Shown: positions 62,052 to 64,000 of the stretch, one piece after another | Numbering within the stretch: the first letter of the stretch is position 1 | Layout of the letters: each line of letters opens with the position of its first letter | Notes under the pieces: model-generated | Database searches by the model: none | What the model saw: the letters and a program-made list of their open reading frames with translations, nothing else | Told to the model about the DNA's origin: nothing | Assembly: GCA_014804675.1 (NCBI GenBank) | Contig: JAAUZH010000005.1 | Span: 6,887-70,886, forward strand | Reading direction: 5' to 3' | Origin: Lachnospiraceae bacterium | GTDB taxonomy: Bacteria; Bacillota; Clostridia; Lachnospirales; Lachnospiraceae | Length of the DNA stretch: 64,000 nt | Made by a program: the position numbers and the translations under genes

Positions 62052-63582
62052 CTCCTTTCATTGGTATCTTGATTTGTATAGTAACACCGTGGGGCATATT
62101 ATCCGAAATCAGGATTGAACCTTCCATATTGCTTACCTGCTCCGTAACGGAAACAAGCCCTTTATGCTTTGCTTTGTCTGCCGCCCTCAGGCAATCTGCA
62201 TTAGCGGTTCCGTCATCACTGACACACAATTCAATCATACCGTTTTCCTGCGCAAGCATGATCCGGGCCCGATTACCTTCAGAATGTTTAAAAATATTCG
62301 TAAGTAATTCTTTGAGCAATCGATATATCAACAAATTATATGGCTCCACCAAAAACAAAGTATCGGAGCAATGAAAAGTTACCTTGACTATCTTTTGTGG
62401 AAAAGACTGTGAAATAGCTTCAATCAGATTTTGATAGTTTTCCTTTGCTGTTAAATTTTTTAAAATAACAGGGTGATAGTCCTGCATCTGCTGACGAATA
62501 CGCGTATTCAGATTGTCAAGGGTTTCCATAATTATGTCCTGTATGTGGGGACGATGGGCTTTCGTCATCATGTTCTTCACAGAAAGAAGATCCTGGAGCA
62601 CATCATCATGAAGAAAATTGGCAAATTCTGTCTTTAGAAGTTCCTCCTGCCGTAACTGTTCAAGAGCCGCATGGTATTTACTTTCCTTGATGATTTTGCT
62701 TTCACCTCGTTTTAAGCTTATTTCCAAAATAATATTACAGATATAAATAAAAGCAAACCACGTATTTACCCCAATGAAAAAATGCTCATAGCCGCTGCCC
62801 GTCAACAGGATTATCAACCCGAAAACGCTAAGGGACAATCCCATAATAAGCACTGCCTGTTTCCTGCTAAAGACAGTGGAAAGCGGATAACTGCTGTGTT
62901 CCTTTCGTATAATGCCATGAATGCTCATAAAAAGCAAAAGCACAGGCAGATATATTCCAAAGTTAGAAGTATGGTTCTGCACGTCTATGGTAACAAGATA
63001 ATATACAAGAAAGGCTGCTGTTATGACCACAACAGAAAACACGATACATTTCCATTCGCTTTTCAAGACAAAAATAAGCCGTTTCCGGTGATAGAGGATA
63101 ATGAACAAAAAGCAGAATCCGCTTACCAGAAGCTGTATTCCGTACAGACTTGCAAAAACCCTGCCTGATATACCAATGCCCACAAGGGAGCCCATGCAGG
63201 TTAAAAACAGGATTCCATTAGCTGCCTTTCGAAATTTGTATCCGCTTCCCTGAAACAAAAACAGAAAAATGAACCTGATGGACACATACCACGTTATTGG
63301 GCTTAATGCGATAAAAATGAAATTATCTATCATGCCTTCTTCAAAAGACAGAAGTACATACCAACTGTCTAAAGCTAACAGCCCGCAAAACAGGGAAATG
63401 ACTTTATTTTCCCTGATATTGCAGGAACTGATATAGGTGATGTCTATTGACATCAGTGTGGATATAAGCAGTGGAATCGCAGTTTCTATGCCTGTTTGTC
63501 CTTCCTTTCCCTGCCAACTCATATAAAGGATAAGGAAAATATAATTTAGCCAAAACATTAGTTTCCATGCTATATGTTTCAT
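62023..63582 (-). CDS. Membrane sensor histidine kinase (HisKA_3 type)
   Basis: A 519-residue kinase. The N-terminal ~285 residues hold about seven membrane spans with short loops, so it senses within or near the membrane. The dimerisation/phosphorylation region reads FANFLHDDVLQDLLSVKNMM (phospho-His in LHDD), and the ATPase domain ends LLKELLTNIFKHSEGNRARI (N box) and ELCVSDDGTANADC with KHKGLVSVTEQVSNMEGSI. GGGAGG precedes ATG 63582. It is likely paired with the response regulator and near an FtsX-like permease gene. Confidence 0.92.
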   Translation of the reverse strand: MKHIAWKLMFWLNYIFLILYMSWQGKEGQTGIETAIPLLISTLMSIDITYISSCNIRENKVISLFCGLLALDSWYVLLSFEEGMIDNFIFIALSPITWYVSIRFIFLFLFQGSGYKFRKAANGILFLTCMGSLVGIGISGRVFASLYGIQLLVSGFCFLFIILYHRKRLIFVLKSEWKCIVFSVVVITAAFLVYYLVTIDVQNHTSNFGIYLPVLLLFMSIHGIIRKEHSSYPLSTVFSRKQAVLIMGLSLSVFGLIILLTGSGYEHFFIGVNTWFAFIYICNIILEISLKRGESKIIKESKYHAALEQLRQEELLKTEFANFLHDDVLQDLLSVKNMMTKAHRPHIQDIIMETLDNLNTRIRQQMQDYHPVILKNLTAKENYQNLIEAISQSFPQKIVKVTFHCSDTLFLVEPYNLLIYRLLKELLTNIFKHSEGNRARIMLAQENGMIELCVSDDGTANADCLRAADKAKHKGLVSVTEQVSNMEGSILISDNMPHGVTIQIKIPMKGDGSYQYFVS

Positions 63583-63621
63583 TTTCACCCTCCCTTTTGA
63601 GCTTTGCCTTTCTGATAACAG

Positions 63622-64000
63622 TTACTTTTTGCAAACTATTTTGCAGCAAGTACGAATCGTAAGAAAATAATATATCAAATAAATAAATGCTGTCAATGCT
63701 ATCGCAAGAACAACCGGCACATATTGTACAAGCGTGCTGCCAAGCAGGTTTTGCATTAACCCCGCCTTAAATACTACAGTGGCAAAAATGCAGTCCAGCG
63801 TTCCCATAGCAAAGGGTATGGCAAAAAAATCCAACACCTGCCTTCTGATTATTTTCTTAATACACCCGTTAGTATATCCCATTTTTATCAGGATTTGATA
63901 ATCAGATTTTGTATCGGAAACAGCAGACATATTGTTGAAATACAAAATGCTTCCTGTTGCGATGAAAAAAAGGACCACAAGAAAACCAATCAGCAGGAAA
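63622..64000 (-). CDS. FtsX-like ABC transporter permease, C-terminal part (runs off right edge)
   Basis: The last 126 residues of a permease with no start in the window. It carries a span, then MSAVSDTKSDYQILIKMGYTNGCIKKIIRRQVLDFFAIPF, the conserved 'KMGYT..IKKIIRRQ' cytoplasmic segment of BceB/YxdM-type FtsX permeases, and two more spans. It lies 40 bases before the kinase gene, the arrangement of peptide-antibiotic sensing and detoxification modules, but the kinase here is NarL-type rather than the usual BceS type. Confidence 0.82.
   Translation of the reverse strand, partial: FLLIGFLVVLFFIATGSILYFNNMSAVSDTKSDYQILIKMGYTNGCIKKIIRRQVLDFFAIPFAMGTLDCIFATVVFKAGLMQNLLGSTLVQYVPVVLAIALTAFIYLIYYFLTIRTCCKIVCKK

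Noticed and set aside
1-64000. CRISPR array
   Set aside because: No tandem repeats with unique spacers were seen in the window; only cas9 start and tracrRNA are present.

Overview
The window looks like chromosome of a Gram-positive, low-to-moderate-GC anaerobe of the class Clostridia, most likely a Lachnospiraceae gut commensal. The signs are strong AGGAGG ribosome sites throughout, a Crh/HPr kinase/WhiA/RapZ cluster, a SipL-like spore morphogenesis protein with a LysM domain, DUF6465, DUF1934 and TIGR00266 proteins, MEP-pathway IspE and lipoproteins with Firmicutes-type lipoboxes. I saw no rRNA, tRNA, CRISPR array or insertion-sequence transposase. The genus cannot be named from sequence alone.

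Layout. 1-3000 is an accessory end: the N-terminus of a type II Cas9 running off the left edge, a divergent tracrRNA candidate with a consensus promoter and terminator, an ArsC/Spx-like gene with a decayed copy beside it, a RelB/DinJ antitoxin with a frameshifted YoeB toxin, and a truncated acetyltransferase. 3000-15600 is mostly housekeeping and envelope genes on the minus strand (YlmH, 3-methyladenine glycosylase, an NlpC/P60 hydrolase with a trigger-factor-like lipoprotein, GntR regulator, IspE, SipL-like protein), plus several conserved unknowns. 15795-21512 is a tight six-gene run: thioredoxin, MBOAT acyltransferase, SGNH partner, aminotransferase, patatin, UppP. 21689-27763 has an MCP, a diguanylate cyclase, a GNAT protein, cyclophilin and class II aldolase. 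27877-38316 holds a lipid kinase and the regulatory cluster hprK-glk-murB-rapZ-whiA-crh, then uvrC and ftsH. 38542-44420 has pyrG, a second MCP, a GIY-YIG protein, an amidohydrolase and an esterase.

44421-53530 is the second accessory stretch: a decayed ATP-binding protein gene, an ABC ATPase plus a 911-residue FtsX-like permease, gene fragments, an AT-rich three-gene operon of unknown function with two membrane proteins, a lone TrpB2, and two long foldback elements. 53535-61364 is a sucrose or fructo-oligosaccharide locus: fructokinase, GH32 hydrolase, an ABC importer and a divergent LacI regulator with visible palindromic operators. The right end has a NarL-type two-component system and the tail of another FtsX-like permease.

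The most unusual items are three long foldback (inverted-repeat) elements, at 34012-34256, 52982-53129 and 53280-53506. The first two share a core of about 78 bases with only 5 differences, in opposite orientation, yet have largely different long stems that are each nearly self-complementary. One stem contains the 3' end of uvrC. Also notable are the tracrRNA/cas9 start, the three-gene membrane operon, and an inverted repeat that could mask the ribosome site of the amidohydrolase gene.
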